Shown: one piece after another, positions 17,693-26,871 of the stretch | Numbering within the stretch: position 1 is the stretch's first letter | Layout of the letters: each line of letters opens with the position of its first letter | NCBI GenBank assembly: GCA_965203365.1 | Contig: OZ241878.1 | Span: forward strand, 2,666,001-2,730,000 | Direction: 5' to 3' | Length of the DNA stretch: 64,000 nt | Source: VYFG01 sp965203365 | GTDB lineage: Bacteria > Pseudomonadota > Gammaproteobacteria > Arenicellales > Poriferihabitantaceae | The notes under the pieces: generated by a model | What the model saw: only the letters and a program-made list of their open reading frames with translations | Told to the model about the DNA's origin: nothing | The model's database searches: none | Position numbers and translations under genes: made by a program

Positions 17693-18766
17693 TCAGGCCG
17701 CCTGGATCCGGGTCCAGGTCTCATCAATCAACTGCTGATATTCCTCCCCCTTGTAGATGGAGGCTTCGGATACCGCCGTGACATCGGCTGGTGGAAAGAT
17801 GGCCGGATTCTGGGTATAGGCATCATCCATCTTGGCTTTGGCCGCGGCGTTGGGCGTGGCATATTGGATGTAGTCCGCAATCAGGGCACCTGCGTCGGCA
17901 TCCAGAATGTAGTTGATGAAGGCATGGGCGTTTTCCGGGTGGGGCGCCCCTTTGGGGATGCATAGACAGTCTTCCCATAGCAGGCCGCCTTCCTTGGGGA
18001 CGGCATAGCCGATGTCGTCGTCTTCCAGCATCACCTGCAGGATGTCCCCATTCCACTCCATGGTCAGGTCAACATCGCCGGCCGCCAGCAGATCCTGGCC
18101 ATTGTCCTCAGCAAACGTCTTGATGTGCACCTTCTGGCGGGTGATCATGTCTTCGACCTGCCGAATCAGGGCCGGGTCGGTGGAGTTGAGGGGATGGCCG
18201 AGATACTTCAGTCCCATCTGAACGACGGTCGACGCATCCGCCAGCATGGCAATCCGGCCGGAATGCCGGTCCGAATCATACAGCCATTTCCAGCTGTCGG
18301 GCACACCATCCACAGCGGATTTGCGATAACCGATGCCGATGCTGCCCCACATATAGGGCATGCTGTGCTTTCGGCCGGGGTCGTACAGGGCATCCTGAAA
18401 CGGAGTATCCACGTTTGCGAAGTTGGGAATCTTGCTGTGGTTCAGTGGTTCCAGCATGCCTGCGACAATCATGCGCTCGACATAGTCATTGGTGGGCACG
18501 ATCAGGTCATATCCCGGATTGCCTCCCTTGAGCTTGGCGAACAGTTCGTCGTTGTCGGCGAACAGGTCCATCTTGACCTCGATGCCACTCATGGCTTGAA
18601 AATCGTCCAACGTGGTTTCGCCAATATAGGTGTCCCAGTTGTAGAAATTCAGTTTGGGTTCCTCCATGGCGAAAACGCTCCGTGGCGCGACAGTGACCCC
18701 CACGGCGGTGACGCCCAAGCCGGCCAGGAAGGAGCGGCGTTTGATGGTTCTTTGCGGTCTTTTCAT
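17693..18766 (-). CDS. potD: polyamine-type ABC transporter, periplasmic substrate-binding protein
   Basis: A 357-residue PotD/PotF-like binding protein. The N-terminus has a twin-arginine signal (KRRSFLAGLGVTAVGVTVAP), so export by Tat is likely. Mature protein segments LNFYNWDTYIGETTLDDF, YDLIVPTNDYVERMIVAGML and IPNFANVD match spermidine/putrescine binders, and MEWNGDILQVMLEDDDIGYA matches the C-terminal lobe. Its exact ligand (putrescine, spermidine or another cationic compound) is not decided by the sequence. It is first in the operon, with a purine-rich GAGGAGA just before the ATG. Confidence 0.9.
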   Translation of the reverse strand: MKRPQRTIKRRSFLAGLGVTAVGVTVAPRSVFAMEEPKLNFYNWDTYIGETTLDDFQAMSGIEVKMDLFADNDELFAKLKGGNPGYDLIVPTNDYVERMIVAGMLEPLNHSKIPNFANVDTPFQDALYDPGRKHSMPYMWGSIGIGYRKSAVDGVPDSWKWLYDSDRHSGRIAMLADASTVVQMGLKYLGHPLNSTDPALIRQVEDMITRQKVHIKTFAEDNGQDLLAAGDVDLTMEWNGDILQVMLEDDDIGYAVPKEGGLLWEDCLCIPKGAPHPENAHAFINYILDADAGALIADYIQYATPNAAAKAKMDDAYTQNPAIFPPADVTAVSEASIYKGEEYQQLIDETWTRIQAA

Positions 18767-18801
18767 AGAGAATCTCCTCGATCAATCGGTTTTGAGACGA
18801 A

Positions 18802-18833
18802 AATATACACACAATGGAGATTCTTTGCGTCAA
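18802..18833 (-). promoter_or_regulatory. possible promoter of the polyamine-type transporter operon
   Basis: On the minus strand, TTGACG (18828-18833) and TATATT (18802-18807) lie 36-61 bp upstream of the potD-like ATG. The 20-bp spacer is longer than the 17-bp optimum, which weakens the case. Confidence 0.35.
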
Positions 18834-19005
18834 TCCCGGTGGGACTGGAAACTGACAGAAGAAATCACCACCAGCATTCCATTATAGTGGCAATTCGGCG
18901 AGTGAATCCATGCGCTGTGTGTGGAATAATGGTCATGGAAGTACGGGTCGACACAGCCTGTGGAAAAGGCCACCCCACCGGTATTCCGGTTACCCACGAT
19001 TCCGG

Positions 19006-19023
19006 TATACTGTCGGCCGACAG
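19006..19023 (+). promoter_or_regulatory. possible -10 element and overlapping palindromic operator of ivd operon
   Basis: TATACT at 19006-19011 is a fair -10 box without a good -35 partner. It is overlapped by a perfect 14-bp palindrome, CTGTCGGCCGACAG, at 19010-19023, only 16 bp before the ivd start codon. The position suits a repressor or activator controlling leucine catabolism. No regulator gene lies next to the operon. Confidence 0.4.
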
Positions 19024-19039
19024 ATTGGAAAGTATCAAC

Positions 19040-20224
19040 ATGTTCTCAGCCTCAATGAATTTCGCTTTGGGGGAGGAGGTCGAGGCCTTGCGGGAAACCG
19101 TGCACCGATTGGCCCAGGACGAGATCGCCCCGCTGGCGGAACAGACGGACCGGGAGAATGTTTTCCCCGGGGCACTCTGGCGGCGTTTGGGCGATCTGGG
19201 TCTGCTGGGCATCACGGCGGAGCCGGCGTATGGGGGGGCCGGCATGGGGTATCTGGCCCATGTGGTGGCCATGGAGGAGATCAGTCGCGCCTCGGCATCG
19301 GTGGGGCTGTCCTACGGGGCCCATTCCAACCTGTGCGTGGACCAGATCCAGCGCCATGGCACCGAGGCGCAAAAGCGTCGCTATCTGCCCAGACTCTGCC
19401 AAGGAGAGTCCATCGGGGCGCTGGCGATGTCGGAGTCCGGTGCGGGTTCCGATGTGGTGTCGATGCAGCTGCGGGCGGAACATCGGGGGGACCGTTATGT
19501 GCTCAATGGCCACAAGATGTGGATCACCAACGGGCCGGTGGCAGAGGTGATGGTGGTGTATGCCCGCACCGGTCCGGACCCAGGTCCCCGGGGGATCACG
19601 GCCTTCATCGTCGAGAGGGATTGTCCGGGGGTGAGTGTGTCCACCCCACTCGACAAGCTGGGTATGCGCGGCAGCCCCACCAGCGAACTGGTCTTCCAGG
19701 ACTGTGAGGTGTCGGTGGACAACGTGCTCGGTCAGCAAGGCGGTGGCGTGTCGGTGCTGATGTCCGGTCTCGACACGGAACGGGTAGTCCTGTCGGGGGG
19801 ACCGCTCGGCATTATGGCAGCCTGTCTGGATGTGACCGTTCCGTATGTCCATATCCGCCAGCAGTTCGGGCAGCCGATTGGCCGGTTCCAGTTGATGCAG
19901 GGCAAGCTGGCCGACATGTACACCACGCTTCATGCATGCCGGTCCTATGCCTACATGGTGGCGGCGGCCTGTGACCGAGGTGAAACGACCCGCAAAGATG
20001 CGGCGGGATGCATTCTCTACAGCTCGGAACGCGCCACCCGGATGGCGCTGGAAGCGATTCAGGTGCTCGGGGGCAACGGCTATCTCAACGACTATCCCGC
20101 CGGTCGCCTGTTGCGCGACGCCAAGTTGTATGAGATCGGTGCTGGCACCAGTGAAATCCGCCGCCTGCTGATCGGGCGCGAGTTGTTCGAGGCCACCGCT
20201 CCGGGGGGTGGAGTCGGGTCGTGA
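19040..20224 (+). CDS. ivd: isovaleryl-CoA dehydrogenase
   Basis: FAD enzyme of leucine breakdown that converts isovaleryl-CoA to 3-methylcrotonyl-CoA. The 394-residue acyl-CoA dehydrogenase fold shows PAYGGAGMGYLAHVVAMEEI, SVGLSYGAHSNLCVDQI (typical of IVD), AMSESGAGSDVVSM, the FAD-binding HKMWITNGP, and DTERVVLSGGPLGIM, whose glutamate is at the place of the IVD catalytic base. IQVLGGNGYLNDYPAGRLLRD and IGAGTSEIRRLLIGREL close it. The ATG at 19040 gives the family N-terminus (MNFALGEEVEALRETV five residues in); the frame is open far upstream but without similarity. Overlaps mccB by 4 bp. Confidence 0.95.
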   Translation: MFSASMNFALGEEVEALRETVHRLAQDEIAPLAEQTDRENVFPGALWRRLGDLGLLGITAEPAYGGAGMGYLAHVVAMEEISRASASVGLSYGAHSNLCVDQIQRHGTEAQKRRYLPRLCQGESIGALAMSESGAGSDVVSMQLRAEHRGDRYVLNGHKMWITNGPVAEVMVVYARTGPDPGPRGITAFIVERDCPGVSVSTPLDKLGMRGSPTSELVFQDCEVSVDNVLGQQGGGVSVLMSGLDTERVVLSGGPLGIMAACLDVTVPYVHIRQQFGQPIGRFQLMQGKLADMYTTLHACRSYAYMVAAACDRGETTRKDAAGCILYSSERATRMALEAIQVLGGNGYLNDYPAGRLLRDAKLYEIGAGTSEIRRLLIGRELFEATAPGGGVGS

Positions 20225-21828
20225 GAGGATTCCGGACCGCGGTGTCGACCCGCTCGGCTACCTATCGGGACAACGTCGCGGCCATGACGCGGGCACTGGA
20301 TGGCGTGGAGGCGGCGGCGGCGCACGCCCTGGAAGGGGGACCACCCAGCGACCGGGAGCGGCATGTCCGCCGCGGCAAGCGGTTGCCGAGAGACCGTATC
20401 AACCGCCTGCTGGATCCCGGTTCGGCCTTTCTGGAGATCGGGCTGCTGGCCGCGCATGGACTGTATGACGGGGCGGCACCGTGTGCCGGCATCATCACCG
20501 GCATCGGCCGCATCGGCGGGGTGGAATGCATGGTGGTGTGCAATGATGCCACGGTCAAGGGGGGGACCTACTATCCGCTGACGGTGAAGAAGCATTTGCG
20601 GGCGCAGGAGGTGGCCGAGGCCAACCACCTGCCCTGTATTTATCTGGTGGATTCCGGAGGGGCGCATCTGCCCCACCAAGACGAGGTGTTCCCGGACCGG
20701 GACCACTTCGGCCGCATCTTCTACAATCAAGCGCACCTGTCGGCGCGGGGGATTGCCCAGATTGCGGTGGTGATGGGCTCGTGCACGGCGGGCGGGGCCT
20801 ATGTGCCAGCGATGGCCGACGAGTCCATCATCGTGCGCGATCAGGGGACGATCTTTCTGGCGGGTCCGCCGCTGGTGAAAGCGGCCACGGGCGAGGAGGT
20901 GACGGCCGAGGCCCTGGGCGGAGGAGAGGTGCATACCCACCGTTCCGGAGTCAGCGACCATCTCGCCGAGAATGATGACCACGCCCTGCAGCTGGCCCGC
21001 CGGGCGGTGGCGCGGCTGAACCGGCGCAAGCCCGGGACAGTGGTCACGACCACTCCGGAAGATCCGATCGTCGACCCTTCGGAACTGATGGGGGTGATTC
21101 CCGCCGACCCCCGTCGTTCCCATGATGTGCGGGAAGTCATTGTCCGGCTGGTGGATGGTTCCCGGCTGGACGAGTTCAAGGCGGGTTATGGCACGACCCT
21201 GGTCTGCGGATTCGCTCATCTGTGGGGGATCCCGGTGGGCCTTATCGCCAACAACGGGGTCCTATTCTCCGAATCCGCTCTCAAGGGCACCCATTTCGTG
21301 GAACTGTGCTGCCAGCGGAAGATCCCGCTGCTCTTTCTGCAGAACGTCACCGGCTTCATGGTGGGACGGCAATACGAGACCGGCGGCATTGCCAAGGACG
21401 GGGCCAAGCTGGTGACGGCGGTGGCCACGGCCCAAGTGCCGAAGCTGACGTTGATCATCGGGAGCAGTTTCGGAGCGGGCAACTATGGCATGTGCGGGCG
21501 GGCCTATGGTCCCCGCCTGCTGTGGACCTGGCCCACCAGCCGAATCGGGGTGATGGGGGGAGAGCAGGCGGCCGGGGTCCTCGCCACGGTGAAGCGCGAC
21601 CGGATGGAGCGGGCCGGTCGCTCGTGGGACGAGGAGGCCGAAGCCGCCTTCAAGCAACCGATCATTGATCGGTTTGCGCATCAGGGTCATCCGCTGTATG
21701 CGTCCGCGAGGCTGTGGGATGACGGCATCATTCATCCCCTGAAGACCCGGCAGGTGCTGGCCCTGTCGCTGTCAGCCGCGCTCAATGCCCCGATTCCCCA
21801 GACCCGGTTCGGGTTGTTTCGCATGTAA
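20221..21828 (+). CDS. mccB: 3-methylcrotonyl-CoA carboxylase, carboxyltransferase (beta) subunit
   Basis: Transfers CO2 from carboxybiotin to 3-methylcrotonyl-CoA. The 535-residue protein has LPRDRINRLLDPGSAFLEIG, CAGIITGIGRIGGVECMVVC, YYPLTVKKHLRAQEVAEANH, YLVDSGGAHLPHQDEVFPDR (MCC signature), GSCTAGGAYVPAMADESIIV, and in the C-terminal crotonase half FLQNVTGFMVGRQYETGGIA and SSFGAGNYGMCGRAYGPRLL. GTG at 20221 is the start, overlapping the ivd stop by 4 bp, which points to translational coupling. The mccA start follows the stop after one base. Confidence 0.95.
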   Translation: MRGFRTAVSTRSATYRDNVAAMTRALDGVEAAAAHALEGGPPSDRERHVRRGKRLPRDRINRLLDPGSAFLEIGLLAAHGLYDGAAPCAGIITGIGRIGGVECMVVCNDATVKGGTYYPLTVKKHLRAQEVAEANHLPCIYLVDSGGAHLPHQDEVFPDRDHFGRIFYNQAHLSARGIAQIAVVMGSCTAGGAYVPAMADESIIVRDQGTIFLAGPPLVKAATGEEVTAEALGGGEVHTHRSGVSDHLAENDDHALQLARRAVARLNRRKPGTVVTTTPEDPIVDPSELMGVIPADPRRSHDVREVIVRLVDGSRLDEFKAGYGTTLVCGFAHLWGIPVGLIANNGVLFSESALKGTHFVELCCQRKIPLLFLQNVTGFMVGRQYETGGIAKDGAKLVTAVATAQVPKLTLIIGSSFGAGNYGMCGRAYGPRLLWTWPTSRIGVMGGEQAAGVLATVKRDRMERAGRSWDEEAEAAFKQPIIDRFAHQGHPLYASARLWDDGIIHPLKTRQVLALSLSAALNAPIPQTRFGLFRM

Positions 21829-21829
21829 C

Positions 21830-23818
21830 ATGACGCGACGACCCATTCACAAGGTGCTGGTGGCCAATCGGGGGGAAATCGCCTGCCGGATCCTGCGGAC
21901 CCTGCGGACCCTTGGCATCTGGTCGGTGGCGATCTATTCGGAGGTCGACCGCCAGGCGCTGCATGTGGCGCTGGCGGATGAGGCACATGAGGTGGGACCG
22001 GCCCCCTCCGCGGACAGCTACCTGAACCTCGAAAAAGTGATCGATATTGCCCAACGGACCGGGGCCGACGCGATCCATCCGGGGTACGGATTTCTGTCGG
22101 AGAATCCGGCGCTGGTGTGCGCCTGCGAAGCGGCGGACATCCGGTTCATCGGTCCGCCGGCGGGGGCCGTTGACGCCATGGGGCTCAAGGATGCGGCCAA
22201 GCGGCTCATGCGCGATGCCGGCGTGCCGGTCATCCCCGGATATGAGGGGGAGCGGCAGGAGGCGGACTTTCTGGCGCGGCAGGCGCAGGAGTTGGGGTTT
22301 CCGGTGATGATCAAGGCCCGAGCCGGCGGCGGCGGCAAGGGGATGCGTCGGGTAGAGCGCCCGGAGTCGTTCATTAGGGCGCTGGATAGTGCGCGTCGGG
22401 AGGCGCAGGCGAGCTTTGCGGACGACCGGGTCCTGATTGAAAAATGCATCCCATCCCCCCGTCATATCGAATTTCAGGTGTTCGGGGACCTTCACGGCCA
22501 GGTGGTCCATCTGTTCGAACGGGACTGCTCGGTGCAGCGACGCTATCAGAAGGTGATTGAGGAGGCGCCGGCGCCGGGCATGACGCCTGCCATGCGCCAG
22601 GTCATGGGGGAGGCGGCGGTCCAGGCCGCCCGGGCCGTGGGCTATGTCGGTGCCGGCACCGTGGAATTCATGGTCGACGGTTCCGGAGGACTGCATCCGG
22701 ACCGGTTCTGGTTCATGGAGATGAACACCCGGCTCCAGGTGGAGCATCCGGTGACCGAAGCCATTACCGGCCAGGATCTGGTGGCCTGGCAGATCGCCGT
22801 GGCGGAAGGCCGGCCTTTGCCACTGACCCAGGAGCAGCTCGTCATTCAGGGCCACGCGATGGAGGCGCGACTGTATGCGGAAGATCCTGAGCGGGGGTTT
22901 GTGCCCGCCACCGGCCGGTTGCAACAGCTGGAACTGGACCCGTCCGCGCGGGTGGACACCGGCGTGCGACCGGGCGACGTGATCACGCCTTGGTATGACC
23001 CCCTGATCGCGAAGCTGATCGTGCACGGCCCGGACCGAGCGACGGCTCTGGGGCGCCTGCGTACGGCGCTGGACTGGTCGTTCGTCGCGGGCTGTCGGAC
23101 CAATCTGCGGTGGCTGGCGCGGCTGTGCCGGCGGCCGGCGTTCGTGGCCGGTCAGGCGGACACCGGTCTGATCGCGACCGAGGCGGCGGCCTTGGTGGCG
23201 CCACAGCCCCCCCCGCCCGAGATCCTCTCGGCGGCGGCACTCAGGTTCGCGTGTCCGGCGCCCCCGATGGGTCGGACCGATCCCTGGGACTCGGGCGGCG
23301 ACTGGCGCCTGTGGGGTGGGGTCGAGCGCTCGGTCGCCCTGAACGGCACCGAGGTGCGGCTGTTGATCCCCGGTGAGGGGGGAGACATGACCGTTCGGGT
23401 CGGTGACTGGGAAGGCCACTGCACCCGGGACCCGACCGATTCGGACCAGTGGATCATCAACGGTGTAGTGCGGACATTACGGTCCCACCGGGCTGCCTCG
23501 GAGATACTGATCGCGGATGCGGACCGGGAATGGCATCTGAGTCTGGATGCCCCGGGGGGGCGGGCGGCGGACCATCAGCCGGGTGACGACACCGTGGTCG
23601 CGTCCATGCCGGGGCGGGTGACGCAGGTGGCGGTGCAGGCGGGCGAGGCGGTCGTCGAAGGGCAGTGCCTGGTGGTGATGGAAGCGATGAAGATGGAGCA
23701 CACCCTGTGCGCATCGTGCCCGGGAGTGATTGCCCAGTTGCATGTTTGTCCGGGTGACCAAGTGGAATCCGGCGCACTCCTGCTGGAATGGCAAACCGAC
23801 CACCGGGAAGACCCATGA
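21830..23818 (+). CDS. mccA: 3-methylcrotonyl-CoA carboxylase, biotin-containing (alpha) subunit
   Basis: Carboxylates its own biotin using ATP and bicarbonate. The 662-residue protein starts with the biotin carboxylase domain (KVLVANRGEIACRILRTLR; HPGYGFLSENP; ARAGGGGKGMRRVE; FMEMNTRLQVEHPVTE), has a variable BT-like region at about 470-580, and ends in a biotinyl domain with the acceptor lysine in VVMEAMKMEH. The start at 21830 is one base after the mccB stop; the stop overlaps mvaB by 4 bp. Gene order ivd-mccB-mccA-mvaB resembles liu operons but there is no liuC hydratase gene between mccB and mccA. Confidence 0.95.
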   Translation: MTRRPIHKVLVANRGEIACRILRTLRTLGIWSVAIYSEVDRQALHVALADEAHEVGPAPSADSYLNLEKVIDIAQRTGADAIHPGYGFLSENPALVCACEAADIRFIGPPAGAVDAMGLKDAAKRLMRDAGVPVIPGYEGERQEADFLARQAQELGFPVMIKARAGGGGKGMRRVERPESFIRALDSARREAQASFADDRVLIEKCIPSPRHIEFQVFGDLHGQVVHLFERDCSVQRRYQKVIEEAPAPGMTPAMRQVMGEAAVQAARAVGYVGAGTVEFMVDGSGGLHPDRFWFMEMNTRLQVEHPVTEAITGQDLVAWQIAVAEGRPLPLTQEQLVIQGHAMEARLYAEDPERGFVPATGRLQQLELDPSARVDTGVRPGDVITPWYDPLIAKLIVHGPDRATALGRLRTALDWSFVAGCRTNLRWLARLCRRPAFVAGQADTGLIATEAAALVAPQPPPPEILSAAALRFACPAPPMGRTDPWDSGGDWRLWGGVERSVALNGTEVRLLIPGEGGDMTVRVGDWEGHCTRDPTDSDQWIINGVVRTLRSHRAASEILIADADREWHLSLDAPGGRAADHQPGDDTVVASMPGRVTQVAVQAGEAVVEGQCLVVMEAMKMEHTLCASCPGVIAQLHVCPGDQVESGALLLEWQTDHREDP

Positions 23819-24693
23819 GCGAATTCGTGCGGATCTTCGAGGTGGGACCCCGTGATGGACTGCAGAATGAAAAAGTCAAGGTATCGACAGAGCAGAAGAT
23901 CGAGCTGGTGAACCGCCTGTCCGACACCGGTTGCACACGGATCGAGGTGACGAGTTTCGTGTCACCCAAGTGGGTGCCCCAGATGAAGGATGCCCCCAAG
24001 GTCATGGCGGGTATCCGTCGTACCCCCGGCGTCCGCTATGCGGCCCTGACCCCCAATCGGATGGGATACCAGTTCGCCCAGCGGTCCGGTGCGGATGAAG
24101 TGGCGATCTTCGCGGCGGCCTCGGAAACCTTCAGCCAGCGCAACATCCACTGTGGAATTGACGAGAGCATCCGACGCTTCGAGGGCGTGATGGAGTTGGC
24201 GCAGGCCGATCAGATCCCCGTCCGGGGGTACGTCTCCTGTGTCGCTGGCTGCCCCTATGAAGGCGACGTATCCCCGTCTCAGGTCGCCGACTTGACCGCG
24301 ACACTGCTGGAACTCGGCTGTTACGAGGTGTCTCTCGGCGATACCATTGGTGTGGGCAACCCTGACACCATAGCGGCCATGCTGGTGGCCGCTCTGAAGG
24401 TGGCCCCGGCTGACCGGCTGGCTGGACACTACCATGACACGGGCGGCCAGGGGATTTCCAATATCGAGGTCAGTCTGGACATGGGGCTTCGCACGTTCGA
24501 TTCCGCCATTGGCGGGCTTGGCGGGTGTCCGTATGCCCCCGGTGCCAAGGGGAATGTCAGCACCGGTTCGGTGGTCCGTATGCTCCATGCCAAAGGGTAT
24601 GTCACTGGCATTGATGAGGCGAAATTGCCGGCAATCGAACAGTTTGCGGCCATGCTGGTGGCCCCGCCCCCCAAGTCAGGGCGTATCCATTGA
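23815..24693 (+). CDS. mvaB: hydroxymethylglutaryl-CoA lyase
   Basis: Splits HMG-CoA to acetyl-CoA and acetoacetate, the last step of leucine catabolism. The 292-residue TIM-barrel protein shows IFEVGPRDGLQNEKVKVST, IEVTSFVSPKWVPQMKDA, VSCVAGCPYEGDVSPSQVAD, SLGDTIGVGNPD, GHYHDTGGQGISNIEVSLDM and the family signature GLGGCPYAPGAKGNVSTGSV with the catalytic cysteine. ATG 23815 overlaps the mccA stop (ATGA). It is the last gene of the operon and converges with the glutathione transferase gene. Confidence 0.95.
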   Translation: MSEFVRIFEVGPRDGLQNEKVKVSTEQKIELVNRLSDTGCTRIEVTSFVSPKWVPQMKDAPKVMAGIRRTPGVRYAALTPNRMGYQFAQRSGADEVAIFAAASETFSQRNIHCGIDESIRRFEGVMELAQADQIPVRGYVSCVAGCPYEGDVSPSQVADLTATLLELGCYEVSLGDTIGVGNPDTIAAMLVAALKVAPADRLAGHYHDTGGQGISNIEVSLDMGLRTFDSAIGGLGGCPYAPGAKGNVSTGSVVRMLHAKGYVTGIDEAKLPAIEQFAAMLVAPPPKSGRIH

Positions 24694-24747
24694 CGGGTGT
24701 CCCGGGTGAATGCATTCTGCAGACTTGGCCCCATGCGGGGATTCTTC

Positions 24748-25620
24748 CTACGTGATTTGTCCTTCGAAGTCGTTGGCGTGATGGCGTTCACGTAATGCCC
24801 AATAGGCTTTGCGCGGGTTCCGATTGACCCGCACGCCTCTTTTGACGGCAAATCGGTCATGGATTTCCTTGGCCCAGCGATTCAGGTGCGAATAGCAGGC
24901 CGACCCCAGGAATTCTCCGGCCCGGTAGACGTTCTCGAATTCGGAGTCAATGACCAGTCGCCCGTACCAGGGCCAGATGGCGATGTCGGCAATGGTGTAC
25001 TCTTCCCCACATATGAATCGGCGGTTCGCCAGGTTGCGGTCCAGTACATCCAGCTGCCGCTTGACCTCCATGGTGTAACGGTCGATGGGATATTCCATGG
25101 GGTGCGGGGCATAGCGGTAGAAATGGCCAAACCCACCGCCAAGATAAGGGGCACTGCCCACCTGCCAGAACAGCCAGGACAGGCACTCGGCCCGCGCCGT
25201 GTTGTCAGTCGGCAAAAAATGATGGAACTTGTCCGCCAGATATAGGAGGATCGCCCCTGATTCGAAGATTCGGACGGGCTTTCCGTCACCATGATCCACC
25301 ATGGCAGGGATTTTGCCATTGGGGTTCACCGCCAGAAATCCGGTGCTGAACTGTTCGTCTTGTTCGATATCGACATGCCAGGCATCATACTCCGCCCCAG
25401 GGCATCCCGATTCCTTTGCCAGCAGTTCCTCCAGCAGGATGGTGACCTTCATGCCATTGGGCGTGCCCAGAGAATAGAGCTGAATGGGATGAGACCCACA
25501 GGGCAACTGGCCGTCATGGGTGGGTCCGGCTTCAGGACGATTGATACCGGACCATTGTCCTCCGGCCGGCCGGCTGGTTTCCCAGACCTTGGGGGGACGG
25601 TAGGCGGGAGAATCGGTCAT
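24748..25620 (-). CDS. yghU: glutathione S-transferase, YghU-like
   Basis: A 290-residue thioredoxin-fold/GST protein of the YghU group (nu class), which acts on organic disulfides with glutathione. Segments: PPKVWETSRPAGGQWSGINR, the core LYSLGTPNGMKVTILLEELL, NPNGKIPAMVDH, RIFESGAILLYLADKF (glutathione-binding ES pair) and SWLFWQVGSAPYLGGGFGHF. The long N-terminal arm before the thioredoxin fold is a YghU feature. It lies upstream of nothing obvious and converges with mvaB. Confidence 0.88.
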   Translation of the reverse strand: MTDSPAYRPPKVWETSRPAGGQWSGINRPEAGPTHDGQLPCGSHPIQLYSLGTPNGMKVTILLEELLAKESGCPGAEYDAWHVDIEQDEQFSTGFLAVNPNGKIPAMVDHGDGKPVRIFESGAILLYLADKFHHFLPTDNTARAECLSWLFWQVGSAPYLGGGFGHFYRYAPHPMEYPIDRYTMEVKRQLDVLDRNLANRRFICGEEYTIADIAIWPWYGRLVIDSEFENVYRAGEFLGSACYSHLNRWAKEIHDRFAVKRGVRVNRNPRKAYWALRERHHANDFEGQIT

Positions 25621-25779
25621 GGAAGGAGAAATGGCACGTCGGTCGAGAGATTGCCGGATGGTGTGTCGGCTTGCCTCGCCACTTCGGCCACCACGATGGA
25701 CCTCCGTGGACCGTAAGCGATCAGGTGCAGTCGCCCACAGATCGGGAGGGAGCCCGGGTCGCCGCGGGACAGGCCGAGG

Positions 25780-26220
25780 CTACCACTCACCGACATTCTC
25801 CATTGAGGCCCAGGGTTCCATGACGGTCAGGGCCTCTCCCTTTTGCAACAGCTCGATGGAAATGTTGTCCGGGGTGCGGATGAAGGCCATGCGTCCGTCC
25901 CGGGGAGGACGGTGGATGAGGATGCCCTGGTCTTTCAGTTTCTGGCAGGTGGCGTAGATGTCGTCCACCTCGTAGGCCAGATGACCGAAGTTTCGGCCTC
26001 CTGTGTACTGTTCCGGGTCCCAGTTGTAGGTCAGTTCGATGACGGGCGCCATTTCCTCCCGAGCCCGCTGAGCATCGTCTCGAGCCGCGAGAAACACCAG
26101 GGTGAATCGGCCGGTCTCGTTGTCGTATCGACGGGTTTCCACCATATCCAGGCAGTGGGTAAAAAACTCAAGTGACTTATCCAGGTCACTGACCCGGATC
26201 ATGGTATGCAGGTATTTCAT
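25780..26220 (-). CDS. gloA: glyoxalase I (lactoylglutathione lyase)
   Basis: Isomerises the methylglyoxal-glutathione hemithioacetal to S-lactoylglutathione. The 146-residue protein has both metal-ligand pairs: His in YLHTMIRVSDLDKSL and Glu in VIELTYNWD, then His in FGHLAYEVDDIYAT and Glu in ISIELLQKGEA, as in the nickel type enzymes. ATG 26220 starts directly at MKYLHTMIRV; upstream codons have no similarity. The neighbouring glutathione transferase is on the same strand, 159 bp downstream, so both may serve glutathione-based detoxification. Confidence 0.92.
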   Translation of the reverse strand: MKYLHTMIRVSDLDKSLEFFTHCLDMVETRRYDNETGRFTLVFLAARDDAQRAREEMAPVIELTYNWDPEQYTGGRNFGHLAYEVDDIYATCQKLKDQGILIHRPPRDGRMAFIRTPDNISIELLQKGEALTVMEPWASMENVGEW

Positions 26221-26388
26221 GATGGTCGAGTTCGGTGCGATTGGGTCATTTGGGCGCCGTCGAAGCAGTTCCATGGTCTCGCTTTGGACGATATTTTGAC
26301 CGATCTTCCCTGCCAAGGAATATTGGACGGGCTCTTGGCATTCCGGGGGCTTCGACGATATAGGGTATCTTGCACCGGTTCCTCGTGT

Positions 26389-26688
26389 TCATCGGCCCAC
26401 AAAAGCCCTTGGGCCAGTCCCTTCAGCCGATACCCGATGCCAGACAGAGGCCTTGCCGGCAGGGGTGACTCGGGATATCCGCTGGCGGCGGAGAGTGCTA
26501 CGGCTCCGGCTTTCGCGACGGACCGCTTCGGTATCCCGCCGGGTCATCTCCTGGGCCATGTCCGCCCGCAGGCGTTCGAATGTCCGCCAGACTTCTCCGG
26601 TCAAGCGCTTAAGTGCGGTCTCGTATTTTGCCTGATGCGTCTTCATGCGTCCTTCCAAGACGGCCAGTTGCTGGACGATATCTTGCAT
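26389..26688 (-). CDS. small coiled-coil protein, possibly truncated
   Basis: A 99-residue frame with a strongly helical, charged start (MQDIVQQLAVLEGRMKTHQA, then LTGEVWRTFERLRADMAQEM and TRRDTEAVRRES) and a C-terminal half of mixed, unlikely composition. The first 60 residues resemble small DUF1640-like coiled-coil proteins that normally end in a membrane helix, which is absent here; a frameshift near 26510 could explain this. I do not recognise a function. It may equally be a decayed gene. Confidence 0.35.
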   Translation of the reverse strand: MQDIVQQLAVLEGRMKTHQAKYETALKRLTGEVWRTFERLRADMAQEMTRRDTEAVRRESRSRSTLRRQRISRVTPAGKASVWHRVSAEGTGPRAFVGR

Positions 26689-26871
26689 GGTCGGTTCGTT
26701 CGTTCACTGAATTCTACCACGACATCACGCTCCCATTGCTCCCCCGCCCCCACGGCCATCTGCTCCCGGAAATTCATTCACTCGGCATCACGATGGCCGT
26801 GCAGAGATCTGCGGATATCCGGTCAATTTTCGCTGACCGAAGGCCACCCGTCCGACCACTGTGCGCAATCA

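Noticed and set aside
18125..19039. Upstream extension of the ivd reading frame by about 305 codons
   Set aside because: It overlaps the potD-like gene on the other strand, has no similarity to any protein, and isovaleryl-CoA dehydrogenases start at the ATG 19040 position.
21782..23419. Minus-strand frame of about 545 codons over mccA
   Set aside because: Antisense to an unmistakable biotin carboxylase; composition is that of a shadow frame.
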